From Phycisphaerae bacterium (GTDB lineage: Bacteria > Planctomycetota > Phycisphaerae > UBA1845 > CAIVHJ01): a DNA stretch of 64,000 nt. Positions 50,146 to 58,383 of this stretch are shown here, piece after piece. Every line of letters starts with the position of its first letter. Positions within the stretch are counted from its first letter, which is position 1. Below the pieces are notes generated by a model that did not search any database, was not told the DNA's origin, and was given only the letters and a program-made list of their open reading frames with translations. The translations under genes and the position numbers were made by a program. The stretch lies in NCBI GenBank assembly GCA_022072405.1, contig JAJVHX010000026.1, positions 1 through 64,000 of the forward strand, given 5' to 3'.

Positions 50146-53100
50146 CGTAGGATTCCCTTGCTGTCCAGGTAGGCTTCGCAGCGGGTTATCAGGCCGGCGT
50201 CGTTGCTGTGACCGTCGATCTGCAGCGTGAGAAACGGCTTGCCTCCTGCCGCCGGTCGCAGATAACCCTTGATATACGAATCCGGGCCGCATTTGAAATT
50301 GGTGATATAAACAACGTGCAGATGGGGATGCCGGGCTACAATCTTTGCCGCCGCCAAAATTCTCCGTCCCAGCTCCCAGTACATGTTGCTGTTGATATCG
50401 CGAATGTCGATATCCGAAGTGGGCAAAGCATCAACTGGCAGAATATTCAAGCCATATTGCTCACGGAGCTTTTTCGTAACGGACAGGTTAACTCCGGCAT
50501 CATGAATGTTATAAGGCCGGCCGACCAGCACAATGCCCGGCTCGCCGGTGGTCTCCAGCGTCGCAAGGGCCGAGCAACCCGCCTGCAGATAGCTGGTGCG
50601 AAAACGCAACTGGGCGGCCACCCCAGCCGTGTAGGCTTTATCCGCCACTTTTCGCGGCACACCCAGCCCGGCAGCCAAACGGATCAGTTCCTTCTGGGGC
50701 TGCTCCAGTCCCTGGCGAAAACGGATCGCGGGACAGAGGAACCGTCCCCGGTATTTGCGGAAGGGCGGCGCCTGGCGGAGGACGAAGGGCAGTGTTTGGC
50801 CCCACGGGCAGAAATGGCTCTCGTTATCCGGATCGGTTGTTTCCGCGCTGAGCATGTTCGGCAGCCAGATGTAGTCCAATCCCTGCTCAACCAGTTCGGC
50901 GACGTGACCATGAGCCACGATAATGGGAAAACATGGCTCGGCCACCACCGCACCCAGCCCCGCGCGTATGGTCTGCCGACTGGTTCCGGTTGAAATCACC
51001 ACCCGAAACCCGCAATCTCGGAAAAATCTTCGCCACAGCGGTAGATATTCATGAGTATACATGGCCATCGGAATACCGATGCTGCCACGCGGCTGCGGCG
51101 GATCGCCCGTGTCATCTGCCAGCAGCAACTCTCGCCGAAGGGCAATCAGGTCCGGGATCACCGGCGGATGGGGGCTTTTCACCGGCTTGCGGAATTTCTC
51201 CGAACACTTATCGCCCCAGAAGGTCTTTTCGTTCTCAACGGTGAATTCCTGCACCTGGCAATAATTGCCGCAACCGTTGCAGGTAAACTCGCGTACCTGA
51301 TAATCGATCTGGCTGAGGTCATAGCCGCGAAAACGGGTGGGTTGCTGGGTGGCGCTCATTTTCTCCTGGGCCAGCAGCGCCGCCCCGATCGCCCCCAACA
51401 CCGCGTTGTGCGGTGGGATGATGATCTCGCGGTCACAGATGCGGCTGAAAGCGGCGGCGACAGCGTTGTTATAAGCGGTGCCGCCCTGGAAAAAGATGCA
51501 CTCACCGATCGGTCGGCCACGCACCACCCGGTTGATGTAGTTATAGGCGACGGAATAGGCCAGTCCCGCCAGTACATCCTCCCGCTTCGCACCTCGCTGC
51601 ATATAGGTATTCACATCGCGTTCCATGAACACCGTGCAGCGTTCGCCCAGCTTGAGCGGCGCCGTGGAGGCGAGTGCCAATCGCGCAAATTCATCCTTGA
51701 TGGCGACACCCAGTTCAGCAGCCCGTTCCTCCAGAAAACTGCCCGTACCGGCGGCGCAGGCTTCATTCATGGTAAAATCGGTGACGATCATTTCGCGGCT
51801 GGTCACACCCGCGGGCTGCAGGCTGATATATTTGCTGTCCTGCCCGCCGATCTCAAATATCGTATCCGGACGGCGACCCAGCATGCGCTCGCCCACGAAG
51901 ATCGCACCGGTTTTGTGAGCGGTGATCTCGTCATTGATGCTGTCAGCCCCGACCAGTTCGCCGATCAGTTCGCGGCCGCTGCCGGTGGTCCCCACGCCGC
52001 GGATTAGAATGAATTCACCCACCGCTCCGTTCAACTCGCGCAGCACGCGCGCCACTACTTCGATCGGTCGGCCTTCAGTGCGGGTGAAGATGCTGTGAAT
52101 CACTTCACCGTGCTGATCAATGACGACCGCTTTCGTGCCGACCGAGCCGATGTCCAGCCCGAGGTAGGCCTCCAGCACACGGCCATCCCGCGGCAGAGTG
52201 TAGGGCTTGATCTGCTGATTCAACCGCTGCACCCGTTCAAGCGTCAGCGGAAGTGCCGTAGTGAATTGCGGACTGGGTCGCTGTGGTGAGGTCTGTAATT
52301 TGGCGAGGCGAAGTTGTAATTGCGGAGTGGATGGTTGCTGTTCGCCTGCGGCGATTAAAGCCGCCCCGATCGCTCCGAGCGATTCCGCTGCCTGGGGTAC
52401 CAATAATTCGTTGGAAGTCGCGTCGATCTCGAACACATCGCGCAACGCAGCGATCACCGCGCTGTTGGCGGCCACTCCGCCGACCACGGCGATCGGCCGG
52501 GCGGGCCGGCGACCTTTGATTACCGCCGATTTGAAATTGACAGCCACCGCGTGACATAATCCCGCGAGCACTTCCGCCGGGGTAAAACCTTTCTGCTGGG
52601 CGTGGATCATATCGCTCTTGGCAAAAACGCTGCAACGTCCGGCGATCTGGGCGGTGCGGGTGGTTTTGGCGACCAGCGGGCCGATTTCCTCCACGGCATA
52701 TTTCAAACGATTTGCCTGTTGATCGAGAAAAGAACCGGTGCCCGCAGCGCAATCACCATTATTGCTGTAATCGATGATGCTCAACTGTCCGCTGGCCGGA
52801 TCGGGCTGCAAAGCCAGGTAGCGGCTGTTCTCTCCGCCCAGTTCGAAGATGCTGCGCACATCGGGATGTAGTTCGTTCACTGCCCAGGCGAGCGCCTGAA
52901 ACTCATTGCATCGCCGACCGCCCACCGCTTCCGCGACCAGCTCCGCTCCGGTGCCGGTGATGGTCATACCCTGCACCTGTTCCACGGGCAGACAGCGCAG
53001 CAATCCATCCAGTAATTGCTTGGCCGCCAGTAACGGTTGGCCTTTGGTTCGTACCGGCAGGGTGACGAAAAGACATCTTTGGCTGGATGGTCTCGCGGCT

Positions 53101-53222
53101 AGCGGCTGTAACAGGCGCGAAGTCTTCGTGAATTGCTCCAGCGTATCAGCCCATTCAGGTGATGCTACTGCCGCACCTTTCACACTTACCGAGCCGACAT
53201 CGATACCCAGAAAAAGCCCCAT
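50052..53222 (-). CDS. 2-hydroxyacyl-CoA dehydratase activase with two BcrAD/BadFG-type ATPase domains
   Basis: This is a 1056-residue protein. Two ASKHA ATPase domains are seen: residues 1-300 start LFLGIDVGSVSVKGAAVA, with EVLAGLCHAVAVNFK and VAVVGGVAANSAV, and the second from about residue 355 starts LGLDIGSVGTKAVVID, with FEIGGQDSKYISLQ and AACAAGTGSFLEERA-like motifs. Both have the Cys-containing ATPase/4Fe-4S-bridging motif (NEACAAGTGSF and NGDCAAGTGSF). A Cys-rich segment (FTCNGCGNYCQV) and a DUF2229-like region follow. These proteins use ATP to drive low-potential electrons into dehydratases and related enzymes. Start ATG 53222 follows GAGGTATGCAGG. It is the first gene of a two-gene unit. 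Confidence 0.88.
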   Translation of the reverse strand: MGLFLGIDVGSVSVKGAAVASPEWADTLEQFTKTSRLLQPLAARPSSQRCLFVTLPVRTKGQPLLAAKQLLDGLLRCLPVEQVQGMTITGTGAELVAEAVGGRRCNEFQALAWAVNELHPDVRSIFELGGENSRYLALQPDPASGQLSIIDYSNNGDCAAGTGSFLDQQANRLKYAVEEIGPLVAKTTRTAQIAGRCSVFAKSDMIHAQQKGFTPAEVLAGLCHAVAVNFKSAVIKGRRPARPIAVVGGVAANSAVIAALRDVFEIDATSNELLVPQAAESLGAIGAALIAAGEQQPSTPQLQLRLAKLQTSPQRPSPQFTTALPLTLERVQRLNQQIKPYTLPRDGRVLEAYLGLDIGSVGTKAVVIDQHGEVIHSIFTRTEGRPIEVVARVLRELNGAVGEFILIRGVGTTGSGRELIGELVGADSINDEITAHKTGAIFVGERMLGRRPDTIFEIGGQDSKYISLQPAGVTSREMIVTDFTMNEACAAGTGSFLEERAAELGVAIKDEFARLALASTAPLKLGERCTVFMERDVNTYMQRGAKREDVLAGLAYSVAYNYINRVVRGRPIGECIFFQGGTAYNNAVAAAFSRICDREIIIPPHNAVLGAIGAALLAQEKMSATQQPTRFRGYDLSQIDYQVREFTCNGCGNYCQVQEFTVENEKTFWGDKCSEKFRKPVKSPHPPVIPDLIALRRELLLADDTGDPPQPRGSIGIPMAMYTHEYLPLWRRFFRDCGFRVVISTGTSRQTIRAGLGAVVAEPCFPIIVAHGHVAELVEQGLDYIWLPNMLSAETTDPDNESHFCPWGQTLPFVLRQAPPFRKYRGRFLCPAIRFRQGLEQPQKELIRLAAGLGVPRKVADKAYTAGVAAQLRFRTSYLQAGCSALATLETTGEPGIVLVGRPYNIHDAGVNLSVTKKLREQYGLNILPVDALPTSDIDIRDINSNMYWELGRRILAAAKIVARHPHLHVVYITNFKCGPDSYIKGYLRPAAGGKPFLTLQIDGHSNDAGLITRCEAYLDSKGILRWWRKSASDVAVSVWPDESSTSPKWPTPVPA

Positions 53223-53545
53223 GAACCTGCATACCTCACAGGAGTGAATTCCCCGGACTGGAGTCCTGCGATGTTATCACAATAGTTCAAACGGTTATAG
53301 TAGCGCGCTCCCATGTTCACCGAGCCGCGTGCCTAAGGGAGTGATTTTCAGAACCTGGCCGGCATACATGTTTCCAATAATGCCAATACCGAAATCATCA
53401 TGCTCACACCATCATCTGACGTGGAGTAGACCCACAAGAATCAGCACTTTTTCAGTTGGATATCATGGGCAGGATACCCACCCCGTTATGCAGCAGGACT
53501 CTGTAACACGCGATCAGTATTCTGCTGTTGAGCAGCGACGTTACC
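53223..53545. other. Intergenic stretch with a repeat of family 2
   Basis: These 323 bases lie between the activase start and the glnA stop, both on minus strand. A family-2 repeat copy (CACCGAGCCGCGTGCCTAAGGGAG) is at 53319-53347. A GGACTGGAGTCC palindrome is just upstream of the activase gene. I see no gene, and only a weak AT-rich promoter-like region near 53270-53300. Confidence 0.4.
53319..53347 (+). repeat. Dispersed repeat, family 2 (copy C)
   Basis: CCGAGCCGCGTGCCTAAGGGAGTGA matches the consensus of copies at 12006, 45430 and 56409 at most positions. It lies within the intergenic stretch before glnA's 3' end. Confidence 0.5.
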
Positions 53546-54964
53546 TCAGGCATCGAGATAGAGCTGATATTCATAAGGATGGGGGCGGTGGGCCACCTCG
53601 TCATATTCACCGCGCCGTTTGCTGCTGATCCAGTGGTCGATGAATTCGCGGCTGAAGACCTGGCCCCGGAGCAGAAATTCGCAATCCTTCTCCAGCTCCT
53701 GCAGCGCTTCGAGCAGTGAATGGGGCAGGGCAGTGATGCGGCGTTTGAATGCCTCATTCTGCTGGGCGATGTCCACATCGAAGGGGCCGAAATTTTCCCG
53801 CTCTGGATTGATTTTTTCCCGGACACCATCCAGCCCCGCCATCAGCATCGCCGCCGTGGTGAGATAGATATTGCTGGTGAAATCAGGCGGACGATATTCG
53901 ATCCGCTTTTCCTGCGGGCTGACCGCATAGCGCGGGATGCGAATCGCGGCGCTGCGGTTGCCCAGTGAGAAAAAGAGGTTGACAGGTGCTTCATAACCTT
54001 CGACCAGCCGCTTAAAGGAATTGGTCGAGGGGTTGGTCAGTCCGGTCAGAGCCCGTCCGTGGCGCAGCAAGCCGCCGATATAACTCAAGGCCGTGTCGCT
54101 GAGGTTGGCGTAATTTTTTCCCCTCTGGTCGTAGAACACCGGCTTGCGGCCTTTCTGCAGTTTCTGATGAACATGCATGCCGTTGCCCGGTTCGCCGAAA
54201 ACCGGCTTGGGCATGAAGGTTGCCAGTTTGCCGTACTGCCGCGCCACATTCTTGATCACATACTTGATCAGCATGGTGTGGTCCGCTACCGTCGGCAATT
54301 TGCTCATCAGGATTTCGATCTCGCACTGTCCCGCCGCCCCGACCTCATGATGATGATAGCGTATGAGGACGCCCATTTTCTCCAACGCCAACGCCATGGC
54401 GGTCCGTACATTCTGCAACTGGTCCGTCGGCGGCGTGCGCATGTACCCGCCCTTGTTGCCGATCGCCGGAGTCTCCCCGCCATTGGCTACCTCGTTGCAG
54501 CTGATCGTCACTCCGGTGCGATAAGGTTGATTCTGCACTTCCACCCGATCAAAAATATGAAACTCAAATTCCGGCGCCATCCACGCTTCATCGGCGACGC
54601 CGAGGGAACGCATGTACTCCAGCGCCCGGTTGACAATCGTGCGCGGATCACCCGCAAATGGTTCGTGAGTGTCCGCCGTCACGACTTCACAGATAAAGCT
54701 CAGGGTGGGCTGTTCGCAGAAGGGATCGATAAACGCCGTGGTTGGGTCTGGCCGGGCGTTGACATCGCCGCTTTCGATCCGGGTATAGCCAGAACCGCTC
54801 GAACCATCAAACCCGACCCCTTCCTCGAAGTGCCTCTGCGAAAAGTTCCGCGCCGGCACGCTGAGGTGTAACCACTGCCCCCGTAACCCAGCCACTTTGA
54901 GGTCCACCATGGCTATGTCACTGGTTTTAATATACTTAAGCGCCTCGGCAGCCGTGCTGAACAT
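53546..54964 (-). CDS. glnA: Glutamine synthetase, type I
   Basis: This is a 472-residue type I enzyme making glutamine from glutamate, ammonia and ATP in the cytoplasm. Motifs are EEGVGFDGSSGSGYTRIESGD (metal/nucleotide region), PEFEFHIFDRV, HHHEVGAAGQCEIEI, PKPVFGEPGNGMHVHQ (ATP/metal), LTNPSTNSFKRLV and GNRSAAIRIPRY (glutamate binding). The region of the adenylylation Tyr in type I-beta enzymes, NLYDLPPEE, is replaced by NFGPFDVDIAQQN without Tyr, so regulation by adenylylation is unlikely. Start ATG 54964 follows AAGGAG; the ORF-track TTG 55000 precedes that site. A sigma54-like promoter lies at 55014-55029. Not linked to other nitrogen genes here. Confidence 0.95.
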   Translation of the reverse strand: MFSTAAEALKYIKTSDIAMVDLKVAGLRGQWLHLSVPARNFSQRHFEEGVGFDGSSGSGYTRIESGDVNARPDPTTAFIDPFCEQPTLSFICEVVTADTHEPFAGDPRTIVNRALEYMRSLGVADEAWMAPEFEFHIFDRVEVQNQPYRTGVTISCNEVANGGETPAIGNKGGYMRTPPTDQLQNVRTAMALALEKMGVLIRYHHHEVGAAGQCEIEILMSKLPTVADHTMLIKYVIKNVARQYGKLATFMPKPVFGEPGNGMHVHQKLQKGRKPVFYDQRGKNYANLSDTALSYIGGLLRHGRALTGLTNPSTNSFKRLVEGYEAPVNLFFSLGNRSAAIRIPRYAVSPQEKRIEYRPPDFTSNIYLTTAAMLMAGLDGVREKINPERENFGPFDVDIAQQNEAFKRRITALPHSLLEALQELEKDCEFLLRGQVFSREFIDHWISSKRRGEYDEVAHRPHPYEYQLYLDA

Positions 54965-55013
54965 CGCGCCACTCCTTATCGAGAACTCCTCTACGTTCAA
55001 TCCCTACCTAACC

Positions 55014-55029
55014 GGCACCTCTCATGCCA
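55014..55029 (-). promoter_or_regulatory. Candidate sigma54 promoter of glnA
   Basis: On minus strand TGGCATGAGAGGTGCC matches the -24/-12 pattern TGGCACG-N4-TTGCW with the invariant GG and GC twelve bases apart. The start site would be about 40 bases upstream of the glnA ATG. A sigma70-like alternative (TTGAGT-N18-TATCCT) lies further upstream near 55043-55072. Confidence 0.4.
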
Positions 55030-55222
55030 TCGCCTGGTCGATAGGATACCAATAGCCTTTTTCTTTACTCAAACGGACCGGTTTTGCCTGGGTATGGTTC
55101 GCCGGACGATGCGTTTCAGAACAGAGCCGTGAGCACCGGCGGGTTATTCATGTGGTCGATGGTGGCGGCGACGGGGCCGAGTTCATTCAATACCAGCGCG
55201 GTTTCATTTGATTTGTGCCATC

Positions 55223-55252
55223 TCGTGTGCCACGGCTCTGTGAGCCGTACTT
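55223..55252 (+). repeat. Dispersed repeat, family 3 (copy 2)
   Basis: CGTGTGCCACGGCTCTGTGAGCCGTAC matches copy 1 at 4160-4189. The core ACGGCTC-TGT-GAGCCGT is a perfect 7-bp hairpin. Confidence 0.55.
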
Positions 55253-55320
55253 CAGCGCCGTTTCATTTTAAGAGGTAGCGGCGGGACTTGGTCCCAGCTG
55301 GTTGGACCATTCGAAAAAAC

Positions 55321-55340
55321 GTCCGGGGCGGAGCCCGGAC
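55321..55340 (+). repeat. GC-rich hairpin, family 1-like
   Basis: GTCCGGGGCGGAGCCCGGAC is a 7-bp stem with a six-base loop, in the intergenic region before the epimerase gene. Confidence 0.5.
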
Positions 55341-55465
55341 GCTACAGGAAAAGTTAAACCCGTCAGGGAACGATACCGACGATCTGATGTAGGAATGGGA
55401 TTCAAACGATACCCGTACCTGCCGTGGCACTCTGGACGGAACGGATCAAATTAAACCGAGATAGA

Positions 55466-56383
55466 ATGAATACGAAACAGTTGAAACCTGCAATTCTCGT
55501 GACGGGATCGTCCGGCCTGGTCGGGTCGGCACTGTTGCCGGTATTAACTTCCGCCGGCTATCAGGTCTATCGCCTGGTGCGCCAGCCTCCGCCATCCGCC
55601 ACTGATATTTTATGGAACCCAGAGCAGGCAGGATTACGCTTGCCGCCGGAATTGAAATTCCAGAGCGTGATTCATCTGGCTGGTGAGAATGTGGCCGCCC
55701 GGCGTTGGACTTCGGCGCAGAAAGTCCGTATTCGGGAGAGTCGGGTGCTGGGCACGCAGCGGCTGGTCGAGGCCCTATTACAACATCCGTATCCGCCGCG
55801 TGATTTTCTCTGTGCTTCCGCCATCGGTTATTACGGGAATCGCAATGATGAATTACTGACGGAAATTTGCCCGCCCGGAACGGGTTTCCTGCCGGATGTG
55901 TGCCGCGAATGGGAAGCCCAGTCGGAACCGCTGAGGAAGCAGGGAACACGAGTGGTCCATTTACGCATTGGAGTCGTGTTGAGTCGGCACGGCGGAGCAC
56001 TGGCCCGGATGCTGCTGCCGTTTCGACTGGGGCTGGGCGGACCGATCGGTTCCGGACAGCAATGGGTCAGTTGGATTACCATCGACGATCTGATCTCGGC
56101 CATTCATTTTCTGCTGTCGAAACACGAACTGAGCGGACCGGTGAATTTAGTCACTCCCCAGCCTTGTCGATTTTTCGAATTCGCCAAAATGCTGGGAAAA
56201 GTACTGCACCGCCCGGCTGTTCTACCAGTTCCGGCGTGGGCTGTTCGACTGTTGCTGGGGGAGATGGCCGATGCGCTGCTGCTGGCGAGTACTCGACTCA
56301 CCCCGGACGTGCTGCAGCAATCTGGTTTTTCTTTCCGATATCCTGAATTGCAGCCGGCACTCTTTCATTTATTGAAGGAATAG
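55466..56383 (+). CDS. TIGR01777 family NAD-dependent epimerase-like protein
   Basis: This is a 305-residue extended-SDR protein of the YfcH/TIGR01777 family. The dinucleotide-binding loop is ILVTGSSGLVGSALLPVLTSAG, then VIHLAGENVAARRWTSAQKVRIRESRVLGTQRLVEAL, CASAIGYYGNRNDELLTE and VVHLRIGVVLSRHGGALARMLLPFRLGLGGPIGSGQQWVSWI. All are characteristic of that family, whose substrate is unknown. Start ATG 55466 (MNTKQLKPAILVTG) fits the family; the ORF is open upstream to 55424. It lies alone between the glnA upstream region and the amidase gene, on the same strand as the latter. Confidence 0.88.
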   Translation: MNTKQLKPAILVTGSSGLVGSALLPVLTSAGYQVYRLVRQPPPSATDILWNPEQAGLRLPPELKFQSVIHLAGENVAARRWTSAQKVRIRESRVLGTQRLVEALLQHPYPPRDFLCASAIGYYGNRNDELLTEICPPGTGFLPDVCREWEAQSEPLRKQGTRVVHLRIGVVLSRHGGALARMLLPFRLGLGGPIGSGQQWVSWITIDDLISAIHFLLSKHELSGPVNLVTPQPCRFFEFAKMLGKVLHRPAVLPVPAWAVRLLLGEMADALLLASTRLTPDVLQQSGFSFRYPELQPALFHLLKE

Positions 56384-56407
56384 CTTAAATTCGGGTACTG
56401 GCATCAT

Positions 56408-56437
56408 TTCACCGAGCCGCGACCGTAACGGAGCGGA
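56408..56437 (+). repeat. Dispersed repeat, family 2 (copy D)
   Basis: TTCACCGAGCCGCGACCGTAACGGAGCGG is the fullest copy of family 2. It is intergenic, between the epimerase and the amidase genes. Confidence 0.6.
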
Positions 56438-56535
56438 CTTGAGCATGGTGCGGTTGAATTCCGGTTCAAACGATACCAATACCTGAATTCGATTCCTCAT
56501 GCTGGATGACAGGATTCTCAATTGAGTACCTCAGG

Positions 56536-57267
56536 ATGATTCGAGCTTTCGGGCGTTGGATATTCGTATTCATGCTGGTATTGGCGACCGGCTGCCAGGG
56601 CGGCGGAAACAGTGGGCGGCTGCCTGATCCGGTTTATGTGGCTCCGCGCCCGCCGCCGGTGGTCCATCCGCCTCTGCGGCCCGCACCACCCACGCCACCC
56701 CCTCCGACGCCCACCAAGCCGACGCTGAAGGCGGTCACCATCGTGGTCGATGCCGGCCACGGAGGCAAGGATCCCGGAGCCCAGGGGGTCAGTAAAATTC
56801 CTGAAAAGCAGATCACGCTGGCGATCGCCAACGAAGTGGCTTCTGGATTGAAAAGTAGAGGCGCCAAGGTGATCAGCACCCGCACCACGGACAAATTCAT
56901 CGAGCTGGATGATCGCGCCGCCAGTGCCGATCGACATCAGGCGAATGTCCTGGTTTCGATCCATGCCGACTCCTCACCCAAAGCATCAGTTTCCGGTTCC
57001 ACGATCTACATCGCGCGAAACGCTAAAGGAGAAAGTGAAAAAATCGCCAACAGCATCGCCGCAGCGTTTCGTCAGGCAGGAATTCCCTGTCTGGGAATAC
57101 GCCGGGCAGGATTTCGCGTTCTGGTTGGCCATTCCCGTCCAGCGGTCTTGATTGAAACCGGCTATCTCACCAACCATGCCGAAGCCCAGAAACTGGCCGG
57201 CAGCGAATATCAATCTATAATCTCCGAGGCGATCGTCGAAGGGCTGGCCAACCATTTTGGCCGGTGA
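56536..57267 (+). CDS. N-acetylmuramoyl-L-alanine amidase lipoprotein (Amidase_3)
   Basis: This is a 243-residue cell-wall amidase that cleaves the amide between N-acetylmuramic acid and L-Ala. It has a lipoprotein signal (IFVFMLVLATGC), then a long Pro-rich linker (PRPPPVVHPPLRPAPPTPPPPT) and the zinc amidase domain: VVDAGHGGKDPGAQG (His), the catalytic/zinc Glu in KIPEKQITLAIANEVA, VSIHADSS (His) and AVLIETGYLTN (Glu). Catalytic residues are complete. Start ATG 56536 gives a textbook lipoprotein signal; the ORF-track start at 56506 adds ten residues. The linker could span peptidoglycan, so the enzyme probably acts in envelope remodelling. Confidence 0.9.
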   Translation: MIRAFGRWIFVFMLVLATGCQGGGNSGRLPDPVYVAPRPPPVVHPPLRPAPPTPPPPTPTKPTLKAVTIVVDAGHGGKDPGAQGVSKIPEKQITLAIANEVASGLKSRGAKVISTRTTDKFIELDDRAASADRHQANVLVSIHADSSPKASVSGSTIYIARNAKGESEKIANSIAAAFRQAGIPCLGIRRAGFRVLVGHSRPAVLIETGYLTNHAEAQKLAGSEYQSIISEAIVEGLANHFGR

Positions 57268-57309
57268 TCCCCCTCTGCAGCAGTCCCACGGACCATCCGG
57301 TTTGCACTT

Positions 57310-58383
57310 ATGAGTCAGACACCCTTAACCGTGACTTCCGATTCGTCGTGCTGTGCGGATCACCCGCCACACGATGTTTCTACCGGTAGAGGCTTGCTGA
57401 TTTTCGAGATCGTCATACTGCTGGCGGCGCTCGTCATGAGTTTTATGGGTAATCGCTTCCCCCAGGTAGGATACCTCGCCGTCAGCTTTATCAGTATCGT
57501 GCTGGAAGCCATGCCCTTTGTACTCTTCGGGGCACTCGTCGGCGGATTCATTGAGGTTTTTGTCCCTCAGGATTGGGTAGGTCGCTACTTGCCGCACAAT
57601 CGACTGTGGGCGGTGATTCCGGCGGGGCTGTTGGGTATTTTTTTCCCGGTTTGTGAATGCGCCGTGATCCCGGTGATTCGGCGGTTGCTGCATAAAGGTG
57701 TGCCGCTCGCCGCCTGCATGACTTACCTGCTGGCCGGCCCGATCGTCAATCCCATTGTGGCCGCATCAACTTATGTCGCTTATCTTGGTGTCTGGCAGGT
57801 TGTAGCCATCCGACTGATATGCGGTTATCTGGTAGCGTTAACCATCGGGTTGATCATCGGGCGGCTGTTCAATCAACAGCAAGCCCTGCGGGAGACACAA
57901 CTACATCATTCTGAACTTCAGCATGATCACCGACCCAACCCCACATCAAATGTGCTGTTACGGATCCGCCAGGCAGTAGAAAACAGTGTTCAGGATGTAG
58001 TAGAGATCGGCCGGTTCCTGGTTCTCGGAGCCTTCATCGCCGCCGCCGTGCAGACTTTTATTCCACAACGTGAGCTGTTGCGCTTTGCGGAAACGCCGCT
58101 TCTGGCCATTGTCACCATGATGCTGCTGGCCGTTGTTCTGAATCTCTGTTCTGAAGCGGACGCCTTCGTGGCTGCTTCCTTTCGTTCCATTCTGCCTCCT
58201 TCCGCCCAGATGGCCTTTATGGTGTTGGGGCCAATGATGGATATCAAGCTGGTGTTCATGTATATGGGTATTTTCCGTAAACGCATGGTGGTGACCTGCT
58301 TCAGTATATTGTTGGTTATGGTGCTGGGACTGATGCTGCTGCTTCAATATCTGTTACAAAGGTATCCACAACTATGGCCGTAA
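57310..58383 (+). CDS. YraQ/UPF0718-type permease
   Basis: This is a 357-residue membrane protein with about eight helices. Signature elements are GIFFPVCECAVIPVIRRLLHKG (the FPxCECxxxP loop of the family), LLAGPIVNPIVAASTYVAYLG, and in the second half LNLCSEADAFVAASF, MVLGPMMDIKLVFMYMGIF. The N-terminal tail has a CC-H cluster (SSCCADHPPH), possibly metal binding. Members relate to arsenical permeases, but substrates are mostly unknown. The last residues overlap the next gene (ten bases). The pair with a TIGR03943 protein is a standard arrangement and implies a two-component permease. Confidence 0.85.
   Translation: MSQTPLTVTSDSSCCADHPPHDVSTGRGLLIFEIVILLAALVMSFMGNRFPQVGYLAVSFISIVLEAMPFVLFGALVGGFIEVFVPQDWVGRYLPHNRLWAVIPAGLLGIFFPVCECAVIPVIRRLLHKGVPLAACMTYLLAGPIVNPIVAASTYVAYLGVWQVVAIRLICGYLVALTIGLIIGRLFNQQQALRETQLHHSELQHDHRPNPTSNVLLRIRQAVENSVQDVVEIGRFLVLGAFIAAAVQTFIPQRELLRFAETPLLAIVTMMLLAVVLNLCSEADAFVAASFRSILPPSAQMAFMVLGPMMDIKLVFMYMGIFRKRMVVTCFSILLVMVLGLMLLLQYLLQRYPQLWP

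Larger units (their letters stand above)
55030..55465. other. Repeat-rich intergenic region upstream of glnA
   Basis: This 436-base non-coding region, divergent between glnA and the epimerase gene, holds several hairpin-forming repeats: family 3 at 55223-55252, GGGAC-TTG-GTCCC near 55283 and GTCCGGG-N6-CCCGGAC at 55321-55340. No ORF in it looks real (the 55084-55278 track line is low quality). Confidence 0.5.

Noticed and set aside
55084-55278. 64-residue ORF upstream of glnA
   Set aside because: It passes through the family-3 repeat and other hairpins and has no coding-like character.
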